Assembly: GCA_019279435.1 (NCBI GenBank)
Contig: JAAALK010000079.1
Coordinates: forward strand, 68,582,330 to 68,646,329
DNA: 64,000 nucleotides
Direction of reading: 5' to 3'
Source: Zizania palustris
Taxonomy: Eukaryota > Streptophyta > Magnoliopsida > Poales > Poaceae
Positions 34,591-46,382 of this stretch are shown here, piece after piece. Made by a program: the position numbers and the translations under genes. The notes under the pieces were generated by a model. That model was not told the DNA's origin. It saw only the letters and a list, made by a program, of their open reading frames with translations, and searched no databases. Positions within the stretch are counted from its first letter, which is position 1. Each line of letters starts with the position of its first letter.

Positions 34591-35917
34591 CTACACATGA
34601 TAAGAAAATCTCGATCGCTCAGTGCTAGGGTGAGTGAAAATATGACGAGGCATCCAGCACTGAGTGATACGAGTAGTAGGCACAGTAAAAGTAGACTGTC
34701 TACGCACAGGATAATCAGAATGATGCAACGTGCGAGGTCTACCTACATGCTGTGATCTAACAACATGACGAGGTCTCCTACTCTGACGAGGTACAAAGCT
34801 ACTCGCTCGGGGTCTACCACCATATGGAACATGGTGAACACCTTGAGGAGCAAAACCTCTCCGAGAAGCACGAGGAGCCTCGAAAACAGGATGAGAGTAA
34901 AACTCAGACTCATGCATACCTAAAGATGGGTAATGCATGTCCTGGTAACTCATCGCCTGAGAGCGTCACTCATCCTTGATGCGACGAAACAGAACCCAAC
35001 CAAATGACCCGCCCGCTGACAGTAGGAACAATGAAAAACTCTCCTAGGGGCATTCTCATGGGTCATAGGAGCAACTCTCACAAGCTCCTTGGGCTTCTGT
35101 TGAGTGGTTTTCTTGGGAGGGACTCTTTTTGTGGGAGGAGTGGTTTTCTTCGGTGTTTGGGTAGGCTTTTTGGCTGATGGAGTGTCTAACAGAGTTCTCT
35201 CTTTCTCTAGGGTTGTGGGTGAGGTAAAAACAGTTTTGTTTTCACTATCTGAAGGAATCCTCTCAAAACCCAAACCTAGAGCTGACCCTGCTCTGTCAGC
35301 ACACATCTTGGTCTTGGCCAAGAGCAAATCCATCCTACCCTTTCCCTCAGTGCACTTGTTAACCACAGAAAGTAGGTATTCATTTTCAGTCATGAGGTTC
35401 TCAGCTCGCTCTCTAACAGTGCCTAGCTGGTCCTTAAGGGTTATGCATGTGTCACACACATATTGCACATCCTTAAAACTACCGGCCCTCTCCAATCTAG
35501 CCTCTAAATCCTAAAAATTCTTATCACGTAAATCAATGCTCTCACGTAATAAGGGGCAGTTCATGCATTCAATTATATCATGAGGACTAGAATCCACCAT
35601 CAAAACTGCTTTTGTGCAGTCTCAAGCTCAAATAGAGTTTGAGCATGTACAGAACGCAACTGAGCAAGCTCACCCATGACAACAGTACAAGATTCACATT
35701 CAGCATCATTAACTTTAGACTTAAGCATGGCATAATCAGTAGAAACAGATTCTAGCCTAAGTCTAAGGTCTTTTCTTTCTCTAGCGGCTTGCACAAGTAA
35801 TCTATCCTGACCAAGCACTACTTCATTCAGCTCATCTAGTTTTATTGAAAGTTGGTCATAGGATAGAGGTACCTCAAATGAGTCAAGCTCATCGCCGCTG
35901 TGATCGCTGTCGGCCAT
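34591..35917 (-). pseudogene. Copia 2 linker between gag and protease
   Basis: 35600-35917 and 34950-35495 form a coiled-coil region (heptads with QLSIKLDELNEVVL), then a Lys/Pro/Thr-rich basic tail and a second zinc finger CSYCQRAGHLVGFC near 35000. 34591-34953 is His/Pro/Arg-rich. Two frame breaks. A similar linker is seen in copia 1. Confidence 0.75.
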
Positions 35918-35938
35918 GAAGTAAAGGCCGGTGAAATC

Positions 35939-37051
35939 TCATCCCTTCTTGTCCTTCTTCTCTTCCTTCCTTGGAGACTCCTCCTCCTCAGAGCTCGACT
36001 CCTCAGTTGAGGAAGTGTCGATGTCGCTGAGAGCAGCAACAAATGCTCTGGAAGCGGCATTGGCTACTCTCTTAGCCACCTTGCCGCGCTTGCCCTTTAC
36101 AAAGGGTTTCCTCTCCTTCTTGTGGTATTTGGGGCACTCACTCTCATCTCTCTTCTTGAGTTTAGGGCAATTGGCCTTGATATGAGAAGTGTCGCCACAC
36201 TCAAAGCAACCACTAAAACCACTTCTCCTATGATCCCGTCTCTCATGGTGAAAACGGGTGAACCTTCTGGCAATGAGAGCAAGCTCATCATCATCCAGAG
36301 TATCCACCTGCTCCTTAGTGACGGAGACCAGGGAGGACAAAGCAAAACCATCTGCAAGAACACAAGTGCCAGATGTGCTTGGTTCTGCAGTGGTGCCACG
36401 GCTAGTGCTAGAAACCAATGCCAATGGTTGTGGCAAGGAGTTCCTATGCACTGCAAGAGATGCCTTGGCAATCTCTGTGGACTTCAGCTTGCTGAAGAAC
36501 TCATCACAGGTCAATGTGTCATAACCTGCGGACTCCTCAATGATGGATATCTTCACTTCCCATATGCTATGATCAAGAGCATAGAGAAGCTTGATAGCCC
36601 TATCATGATCATTGTAAGCAAGCGTCCCGTTGGACCGCAAGTTACTCACTATCGCATGAAAGCGAGAAAACATGGCATCTATAGATTCACTAGGTGCCTG
36701 CACAAATAGCTGATACTGTTGATTGTATGTGCTTTGGCGCCTGGCCTTAATCTGTGTAGAGCCCTCATGAAAAATAGTGAGAGTGGTCCAAATTTCCCTA
36801 GCTGTCTTAAGGTGTTGCACCCTATCAAACTCACTTCTACTCAAACCAATGAACATTATATTTCTTGCCTTGGAGTTGGCATTATACTGATTCTTCTCTG
36901 TTTGAGAGGTGCGAGTTTCATGAATGGAGTATTGTGAGTCCACAATCTCCCAAATTGCATTTCCTTGGCTTAGCAAGTAAGCCTCCATGCGCACCTTCCA
37001 GTATGCAAAATCAGTCCCATCGAACAGAGGTATTTTACTAACTATGTCCAT
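35939..37051 (-). pseudogene. Copia 2 gag
   Basis: One open frame of 370 codons from MDIVSKIPLFDGTDFAYWKV through the UBN2-type gag core (NIMFIGLSRSEFDRVQH, ESIDAMFSRFHAIVSNLRSN) to the zinc knuckle CFECGDTSHIKANC at about residue 285, then a basic and a Ser/Glu-rich stretch. The stop at 35939 is a frameshift compared with copy 1, where reading continues into DFTGLYF. The ATG lies 65 bp below the LTR end, just inside the primer site. The product coats element RNA. Confidence 0.88.
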
Positions 37052-37100
37052 GTCGCCAATAGATCACAAAACCGGTTAAGGTCAACTGGTGATCTTAACC

Positions 37101-37113
37101 CGCTCTGATACCA
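37101..37113 (-). other. Primer-binding site (initiator tRNA-Met) of copia 2
   Basis: The minus strand reads TTGGTATCAGAGC, two bases inside the LTR end at 37116. Confidence 0.9.
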
Positions 37114-37115
37114 AT

Positions 37116-39171
37116 TGTTGGACCGGAAACGGTGACCATAGGGGGGTGAATGGGAGCTGTTAAAATTTCAGACCAAAATAGCCTTCTGATTTAATTCTGT
37201 CTTCTGCGGAACAGGCTTCGAACACACCCTTCGAAGTTCTGGTTCGGAGGTATTTTACAGCTCCGAATACAGGCTTCGCAAGGAGCAAAAGTTCGAAGCC
37301 AAGAAGACTTCGCTCCACCCACAACCTTGAAAAATCAGCTTTGCTAAGTTAGTGCAGGCTCCGCACACAGGGTGCTCCGAGCAGGCTTCACACTTCACTC
37401 TTCGCAAGAGCAGATCTCCCTCTGAGGACTTCGACCAAGTACTCAATGACAGCAACTGGTGCTGGGCTTCGTACTTCGAAGGTCAAAAACGCACACTTCA
37501 CAGACTTCGCCAAGGGCTTCGACTAGGGAAGAAAAACGGGCTTCGATCAGTGCTTCGCTAGTAATCAGCGAGGTCTTGCCTCTAGTTTACACAGAGCGAA
37601 CGCACACTGAAAAACACACTTCGCTCAAAACACACTTCGCCCAAACAGGCTTCGGTGCACTACCTCAAGTCAATCGAAGTGACACACAAGAGAACGAAGC
37701 ATGCAGCGAGGTATGCAAACAAGCTCAAGCAGAAAAATGAACATAGAAACAAGACTTCGATGCTTGAACAGGGAACACAAAGATTGAACTCACAGGATGA
37801 ATACAGAGTGTGGTGGCTAGCACAGGAGTTCTACAATGAATGCTCAAAGTGTTAATGCGACCTACCCAGCCTCCACTATTTATAGGCACTATTCACCCAT
37901 GTGAAATGACTACTTCATCTCTAGGGTTTACATTGGTTTTGTCTCATCAGAACAGAGGGGTACAAAAGGTAGTCTACTTTATTTGGAGGCTTCATTTGTC
38001 AGCTTTGCAGAGGGGACAGCGTCAGCTTTTTGCAGAGCAGACACTGTCAGCCTTTACAGTCTTGGACCCTTCTAAAGCCCTTCTTCGCACGCGAGAGGTG
38101 CGGTAGCTTCGGTGAGAAGCCTTGAGCCTGACGGCCTTCACTTCACCAAAGTCAGCCTTCGATACAGTGATGGTTTTGAGCTGAAACCGTCAAAGCCCTT
38201 GGGCCTTCGCACCAACACCCTCGGAGTGGACCACCACGGCTTCGCAGCTACTCCCAGCTCGAACTCCGTCAGTCCATGTACCGAAGCCATGCATAGCCGA
38301 AGTACCTCAAGTCAACCTCGCTCCGGAGCCTGCCTTGCTCCGAAGCCAGCCTCACTCCGAAGCCCCACCTTCGGAGTACCACCCTTCGAAGTCCCTCCTT
38401 CGTCCAAGGCCTCCGCATGAAGCATTCCATGAGCACTCCGTCGCAGTGTCTCTCCTCGAGCACACTCCTCGACGAGCCTCACCCGGACCATGCCTTCGAT
38501 GCACCTCGACTTCTGAGACCTTCATCGGGTATACCTTCGAGTGTCTCCCTCCGGAGCACACGTCGAACACCTTGCCTCTACTGAGGACTTGATCCACCAT
38601 ACTCCGAAGTCACTCCTTCCGGAGTACCCTTCGAAGTGCCTCTCCTCCGAGGACTTCGTCTCGGAGTACCTTCACCCGGAGTCACGCTCCTCACTTACTG
38701 CCTTCTCCTAGCGCACCTCGACCTGAGGTCCGACCTCGACCCCTTCGCAGCTTTCGTTACGGAGCTCCCTGCTCCCCTGGCATCAAGCCTCCCGCTTGAC
38801 CCAGGTTTACTTGCTACGAACCGTCCGTCGCCTTCGAAGTCCCCTGCACACCACAAACGAGCAGACAAGTGTATCCAGTACCCAAGAGACCTCTCCGGGT
38901 TAGCAACCTTGGGCACACACTCTGGTGTACCGCCCAAAGTACTAAGACCTTCGGTACAACCCAGTCATCGTGTACTGTCAGACCCCTCTGACAGGCACAC
39001 TCCGCTGCAACAGCTGCAGCAACCAGAACCCACCGAACCCTTCGGTGAAACAGCCTCCGAACACCTTCGGAGAACCAACCTCCGAACCCCTTCGGAGGGA
39101 CCCCTTCAAATCAGAGGGTAAAATATGTCAATCACTCATCACAGACTCCGAAACCAACCCTTGGTTTCTCA
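37116..39171 (-). repeat. 5' LTR of copia 2 (2056 bp, complete)
   Basis: TG...CA ends, exact GCTTA duplication beyond. Minus-strand TATA box (CTATAAATAG, about 37878). U3 (38080-39120) is dense in CTTCGAAG/TTCGGAG motifs, giving spurious plus-strand frames such as 38636-39121. Confidence 0.92.
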
Positions 39172-39574
39172 GCTTAACTTCCATCGGCCCACCCCCAACC
39201 GACCATAGCCAACGGAAGTTAATGGGCATATCTTCTGTCGACTGACCATAGCTAACAGAAGTTACCACGTGAGTCGAGAACTTCTGTTGGCCTAATCTAG
39301 CCGATAAATCTTTCGTTGATGACCAACGAAAGATAAGTATCTTTCGTGTGTTATCTTCCGTCGGCCGGAAACCAATGGAAGTTATCGTTTTACCGACGAA
39401 AGAGACTAACTTCTATCAGTTTTGGGCTAACTTTTGTCAACTTTAGCTGATAGAAGCTAGTTGTTTTCCTATAGTGTCCGATTTATTTCCTATTTATAAG
39501 GATATATATATATATTTAATATCAAATCATGTTTCTCGCTTTCAAGGTATGGCACGAAGCATCCTTATTGGATT

Positions 39575-40624
39575 ATATTGATGCAAAAATTGCATAGGGA
39601 TCCTTGCACCTTCACACTCGAATGTTCAAGAGAGTCTGCTTAGCTCTAGTGCAGGTCCTAAATGTCAGGAAATGGTTTGTAGGTGCGTCAGTCAATTTGA
39701 TCTTACAATTTATATGAAACCAATTGGCCGATAGGCCGATACTGATTGTTTACACTAGCTAATACATGCTAGGAATTGGGATAACTCAATCGACTAGGAG
39801 CACGATGAAGTCCTCAGAACTATGATACATCATCGACTAAAATTCTGATAAACTGATGGACCGAATGTGTCGACTTGATCAAATCTATCTTATTAATAAT
39901 AACCTAATAGATAAGATTGAACCAAGACAATATAAGATCGAATGTAACAAGAAGAATCTATTTCACTAACAGATTTGGCACACACGTAATGGACATATCA
40001 AATCTATCTAAGCGATTGGGACAATGCAGCTTTAGATATAGTCGATACACCCGAATAACTAGCAAACATATCAACTTAACTAAAATATCGGACTGAACCG
40101 AGTAAGTCTTGGCTGAATAGATGTGTTTGCCATGTGACGAGACCTATATGCTGGAGATCGAACCAAACTGATGCAATCCAACTCGAGATAGGAAATCATC
40201 AGACAAGATTTATTTCTTGCTAGAGATCGAATTAAACCGATGCGTGCAGCCTAACCTGACATAGGAAATCACTGAGAAAAACTACCTCTACTCTAAAAGC
40301 CGGTGTTGCATCAAAAATTGAAATTGAATAGATTGATCTTGAGATAGTTTACAAGGTTCCTGTGTATACATATTTATACCAATGGGTTTAATGGAATCCT
40401 ACCCCAATTATAACAAATTTTTGGGATTTCCATGTTATGAATAACTACGAGAAAATCTTACCCATTTCCTATTACAAGACAATTATATAATCGAGACTTA
40501 ATACACATGTATTGCTCAACGAACGCCTCATCACATCCATTCGGGCTTTCCCATCGTATCGGCCTTTATCCATCGGTGGTTGTTGCTTCACTAGATTTGA
40601 TTGTACCAAATTTTGGTGTCAATA
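39575..40624 (-). repeat. Gypsy-type LTR fragment (family copy B)
   Basis: Same order of blocks as copies A and C (CTCTAGTGCAGGTCC, GTCAATTTGATC, TTCTTGCTAGAGATCGA, minus-strand TATAAATATG near 40370, end TTGGTGTCAA). More diverged; the lower boundary is approximate. No adjacent interior is recognised. Confidence 0.55.
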
Positions 40625-40973
40625 GATTCGAACTCCTATTCATGGGCTATGTGCCTATACCAGACTCCAAAGCTAGCTAGGCTTACTTTGGGTCCAATCT
40701 AATAAAGCCCATCTTGAGATACTCAAGGGTCATATTGTCGATAATATTTATTAGCTTGCCACATACAAAAAATTGTTACGTTGCAAAAAAATAAATAAAA
40801 TATTATAAAATAAAGAAACTAACACCATGTCATCACAACATCCAAAACAAGAATGAAAAATGATTGGATGCAAGACGAAGAGAGAAATAAAAGAGAGGTA
40901 TAGAAAATTTATTATGGATATACCTCAAAAAATCAAGGTTAAGAATATAATTTCTAAAAAGACATCTTACTAA
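40625..40973. other. Intergenic, nothing recognised
   Basis: No frame, no repeat with clear ends. Confidence 0.4.
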
Positions 40974-41301
40974 GGGGGTGTTTGTTTCCCTTAGTCCAAA
41001 ATTTAGTCCCATCACATCGAATGTTTAAATATTATTTTGGAGTATTAAATGTAGACTATTTACAAAACTCATTTATAATTGGTGGATTATTTGCGAGACG
41101 AATCTAATGAGCTTAATTACGCCATGATTTGACAATATAATGCTATAGTAAACATTTACTAATTATAGATTAATTAGGCTTAAAAAATTATTTCGTGAAT
41201 AATCCTTCAATTCTACAATTATTTTTATAATCAATTCAAGTTTAATCCTTCAAATTGATGTCCAATGTGACACAAACTAAACTTTAGTCCAGAGAACCAC
41301 C
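40974..41301. mobile_element. Tourist-like (PIF/Harbinger) MITE, 328 bp
   Basis: Flanked by TAA (40971-40973 and 41302-41304). Ends GGGGGTGTTTGTTTCCCTTAG and, inverted, GGTGGTTCTCTGGACTAAAG, both followed by TTTAG-containing inverted blocks. The interior carries GCGAGACGAATCTAATGAGC and GATTAATTAGGCTTAAAA, sequences common in grass MITEs. No coding capacity. Confidence 0.75.
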
Positions 41302-42266
41302 TAACATGACAAGATATGACACCATGATTAAAACTACCCTTGTATGATACACGACGAGATAGACACAGTACAAGAAAACGTGAATACAACTACCTTAATA
41401 TCCACTGCTGTATGCATGCAGATGATCACCGTTGAATACAAAAATGAGTTTGCTTTTGGGCAAAATCGACATAGCAAAGCAACAAAAACTAGCACCTTGA
41501 AACTCGCGTAAAAACGTAATGCGGTGAACATTTGCATGACTTCGCATATCGCGTTGGTGACAGGAACGAAGAAGCTAGTAATCATCGCGCTCGCCTTCAC
41601 CTTCAACTTCAAACACTCACGGGGACATGCATAGGATTACCATCCTATCCCAAACTTAACTCCAAACAGGCTTTCATAACAACCTGATGAAACATCAACA
41701 TGCATAGTTTTAACAAAAGGAAAATAATTCAAACACATTCTTGCCAAATAGTCAACTTCCTGACTCTCTGAGCGAGAGTTGAGAACCTCCATAAAAAATT
41801 GGAGGCTTACATCCAAACGGGGGATAAACGTCACTTAGTTCAGACTTAAGACCCTCATGTAGCGCAAACACAAGACAAGTCGGGAATTGCATACTAAGCA
41901 AAAATGCTACTCGATGGCCATTTAACATAGCTCACCCTCTCTTTCATTCTGTCTGGTGGTTGCACCCCTTCATCTTCGTTGATGCTCTACATATGCCTTC
42001 TGTTTGACTGCCTTATTTCCGCTATAGCATTTTTTTTACCAACCACCTGAAAGGCTGAATGAAACCTTCACACTGCCTCGATACCAGGGTCAACAAAAAA
42101 ATTTAGCTGAAACCCCCAGAAACGAACTCACTTGTCAGTCTTATGTGCCCCGCAAGCATACCACCGTCAAAAAATTGCAAAACATTACTTGTATTGTCAC
42201 TCTCACTCGGACAAAATCCTTGCAGTCATACTAGGGATCGATAGGAGCCAATGTGTATCGTCATAA
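41302..42266. other. 3' flank of LARP1 gene
   Basis: AT-rich, no gene seen; must contain the LARP1 3' UTR next to 42267 and could hold an extra 3' exon. Confidence 0.4.
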
Positions 42267-45200
42267 CTAGAGCTTACCAGTACTGTCTTCAACTACAGGT
42301 GTTCGGTTGTTACTGGAAGTTGGTCCATTCAGTAGAACCTCGTGATGGTTTTCACCAACCATGCCAGTAGACCAAACTGTTGATTCATGCAGATCTACGC
42401 CTCCAAGACGTGCTGTCAGATTGTTGATATTAGGGTTTGGTACAGTTGATGAGCTTGGAAGCATATCAGGGTTGCTCTCTCGAGGAATGACCCATTTGTT
42501 CCGATCATTCTGCCTCCTAATTTTGTCACCCTGCATAATAAAGGGAAACAAAATGCCTAAATAAGTGGGAGAAATGTTCCTAGCATATCTCAAGCTTGAA
42601 CAGCTCTTTAAGAATAGGAAACATCAGTCCCATGTTTCTACTTTTATCTTACAGGTGAAATATGACAATTCAACCACTTGCTGTGAAATAACTTAACTAG
42701 AGACAAATGAGGGTAGTACCTGCATTTCCAGTATAGATGAGGACTGAATCGTTTCTTTTATGTATTGTAGGTCATCAGTCGATTCCTGGACCTGCAAAAT
42801 ATCCAGCAAAAAGAATTAAGATCTTTTTGGCAATAGATAATGTCAGGTAACCAAAAGGAAGCATCCAGTAAATAACACCCAGGTATTATGTATCCATAAT
42901 ATAAAGTGTCATTTTCATATTTATTTAGATTGACAAAAACATAATTATGTCAAAATGGGTTTTTGCCACATTAACCACAGATGAAGTATCCGTAACCTAC
43001 CCGCACAGTATCTCATTACATACTCGAGAGAACAATTGTCTTAATATGATTAATTTTATTTTGAGCAGTCTGCAGTCCTTTTTTTCATTTTTTTCTCTAA
43101 TATGTATATCACAGATTATGTGCAATATACTTAATAGAAAAAAAAAGAAAAAAAGACTTGAAATGATGGAATATTCCCAAAGATTTGGTCTTGAATAGGA
43201 GTGCATAGAGAGAAACTATTCATACATCTGAACCTTGATTAATGGCTCATGTTAGGTTTCAACTCTAGCCTACTCAACTTGCTTGAGATTGAAAGCTTTG
43301 TTGTTGTTGTTGTTGTATTATATTACAGAATGTGAGCCACATTAACACGATACTGTATCTGTGCACAATGATACCTTGAAAGGAGAAGGTTACAATGAAA
43401 GGAGGGAAAACTGAAAAGGGTACAACACTGCACAACCTCTTAGCAATGCAAAAGGTGTAGAAACCATCAGTTATACATGCTACCAGTACTATATACATAT
43501 GGTAATAAGCTAGCTTAACATGCAATATAGTTTTCAAGAGTAAATGGCACAAATTGTTTTTATTATTGCAAAACCACGCCTTACTATAAGATCCTGTAAA
43601 AAAGTCTTACTGTAAGTTCTTAATTGGTCTTTCAGGACGGAAGCTGGCATTTTGCATTCCTACCTGAAAAATTCGTTATATGCCACTAAATGTTGCCGAG
43701 TTCCCTTATATGCCATTGAAAACTTCTTATACCCGTATATGCCATCCACATCAGCACTTCAATAACTGTGCGATGTTACAGGGAACAAATGAACAATATT
43801 GTCCGCTTCAAAGAAAAATATGGGAAAATTGCCCCTGTATCTCTCTGTCTCTATAGGTTCTTAAGTGGTCTTTCAGGGCAGAAAGCTGGTATTTTACATT
43901 CTTACATGACCAAATTCCCAATTTCTGAGTTTCAGTATATGCCATTGAAAACTTCTTATTCCCGTATATGCCACTGAACAAAATTTTCTTGCCCAGATGA
44001 ACCATCCAAGTCAGCATTAACCACACAGTGCTACGGGGAACCATATTTCCCTCCCCCTCCCTCATGTCGAACTCGTCATCCCCCATCGTGCCTGCATCAT
44101 CATCATGCCCTGCCACAAGGGAGTTGTTGTCTGTTTTATGCCGAGCAGGATTCATTGGTCGTGCTAGACTTATTTTGCCCCACTGCCTCAGTGCTGTGTC
44201 GCCATTCTTCACCATGAGGAAGAGCCTGCTAGGTTGTTGCTGCATGCTCCTACTTTAGTGCTAGCTTGTTGATTACATCACACGCTATAGGGAGTTCTTA
44301 GCATATGTAGGGGAGCAGGGGGTAGATGGAGAAGGCCACAGTACAGAAGAAAAGAGGTTGAATAAGAGATGAAGGTGAACTGGTAATTTCATAGCCCATT
44401 TAATGGCATGGTGATGGCAATGGCATAAAAGGGAAACAAAAGTTAAGCCAGTGGCACATATGGGAATATGAAGTTTTGGATGGCACATAAAAACACTCAG
44501 AAACTTCCAGTTGCATATAAGGTATTTTCTCTTTTGTGCTAACATATAATGGGATTGAAGCACCGCAGGCAATGGCATATTGGCATGGTGGCTCAAAATG
44601 AACTTAATCCTAATAACTTGGGTATAAACTGTCCACCATATACTAATACAACCCTGCCAGCCTTTTTTATGCCAATAATAACATTTAATACCTAACATCA
44701 CAGAACGATACAGTGATACTCCTTCCACCACTTTAATAGCACATGTTTTGATTTGGATCATTTACCATTGCTTTCTCATACAGTATGATGTTAGGAGCTA
44801 TAAAACAAACATCGTATAAAAGCAATTTGAAATACAAATCTATTAATATAATTTTGTACATTGAAGATACATAATTTGATTAACTGCATGAACACCCTAT
44901 ATCAATGGACAAAGGACATACATGTCCATGAATGCAAGTAACAAAGGATTCCCACTGTAAAGAAAGGAACTGATTTTTTAAAAAAGACAACTAAATCATT
45001 GATATTTTTGCGTTGTTTTTAGGAATGCAAGACAATTAAATCATGTCACATGGAGTCATGGACAAACATACACAAAAGACAAATAAACCATGCCACATGG
45101 ACAAACATACACAAAAGACAAATAAATCATGCCACAAGACTCTGAGCGGTGTGCTTACAATGCAGGCCCTTGAAAATGTACGATTTTGAGCCATAATAAG

Positions 45201-46350
45201 AAATTAGCTCAAATAAATTGGCATCCAGCACACCATTTCCTTTAAGCACCATGAATTCCTCTTCCAAGAGGACTGAATGGGAAGAACACAAGGACAATAG
45301 CATCAAATATAAATATATCTACATACAAATGACCAGCAACAAATATCATATACGACACATCTTTAAGCACAAAAGGCAACTGGAAAACCGGTGAATGCCA
45401 AGTCACATCTGGATGGATGATCACAAAAAGATATTTTTATATTAAAACCAGCCAAATCGATGATCATAAGAACAGCTAGGTCAATATCAAAACAGACATT
45501 CAAAATAAGCAGACAGTAAATTACTAGGTGAAACATCCAATATATTGGATGCATCAAATGCAATAAAACACAAGCTTCAACTGTTACTAAGAAGTTAATA
45601 TTCTTGTCAGGAAAAAAGCGTGAACAAAATTAGTCTTAGGAAACTGGAACTTAATCAACATCAGAGAGAAGAATCAAACAGATGACCACACAAGGAGATG
45701 AGTTTTAGCAGCAGTTATTTAAAGGGAAAAATCCTCATATGCCATTACAGTTTTCAAGAAATTGAAAAAAACCACTATTAGTGACTATGTTGGTCCCTGC
45801 CTATCATTGACACATGGACGACATTTTTAAACTGAGAAAATTATATGACACATTTCCAACTTTCCCTTATTTAAACGGGGGGCAGAGTAAAAAGAAACTC
45901 ATTGAGATTGCATTCCCATAGCCCAAAAATGTGTTGTGAGATGTGTTAGGAAAAAAAATTGGTAAGCAGCAAAATTAAAAGTTAGGAGAGGGAAATCCAA
46001 AAGTTCAATGATTAATATCATACCAAATAGGAATATAAATGTCATAAGAAGATGATGTTTAGATTTAAACAAAAGGACTAGATATAGTCACCTTCTTAAA
46101 GCCTGCTATAAGAGTGATATCAACCCAGCCCTGCTCATCCATATTTCGCCTCAAGAAAACATCAGTACATAAGTTATCCTTGCTGGGAATCAAAGAACAT
46201 GAGCATCGTCAACAGAAGCACACTCACAACCAAAAAAATAAATTCGAAGTTGCATAAGAGTTAAAGACTATATAGCTACCTAAAGTAGAACTCTATCTGT
46301 TTCAGCAGATTGGCACGGTGGTCTTGAGCATCAGCATCAGCACCAGCATT

Positions 46351-46382
<32 letters not shown>

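Larger units (their letters stand above)
23372..39171 (-). mobile_element. Ty1/copia element 2 with nested gypsy element
   Basis: Perfect 5-bp duplication GCTTA at 23367-23371 and 39172-39176. LTR ends are TGTTGGACCGG...TTTCTCA on the plus strand. The tRNA-Met primer site next to 37116 and the pol order show a minus-strand element. Its 5' LTR is complete (37116-39171). The 3' LTR survives only as 23372-24270, where a gypsy element is inserted. A deletion joined that gypsy LTR to the RNase H end at 31476/31477, removing the remaining 3' LTR and 3' UTR. Confidence 0.92.
23254..39476. mobile_element. CACTA-type miniature element (~418 bp) split by copia 2
   Basis: Left end CACTATAGGAAAAC (23254) and right end GTTTTCCTATAGTG (to 39476) are a 14-bp inverted repeat starting CACTA. 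Removing the copia insertion leaves 118 + 300 bp. The interior carries short subterminal repeats of the form CGACGAAAG/CTTTCGTTG and AACTTCNNTCGG in both orientations, as expected for this superfamily. The flanking 3-bp sites are TCT and TCC, one mismatch from a perfect duplication. Confidence 0.8.

Noticed and set aside
38636..39121. 161-codon plus-strand frame
   Set aside because: Composed of CTTCGGAG-type repeats in the copia U3; Pro/Ser/Leu-rich with no motif.
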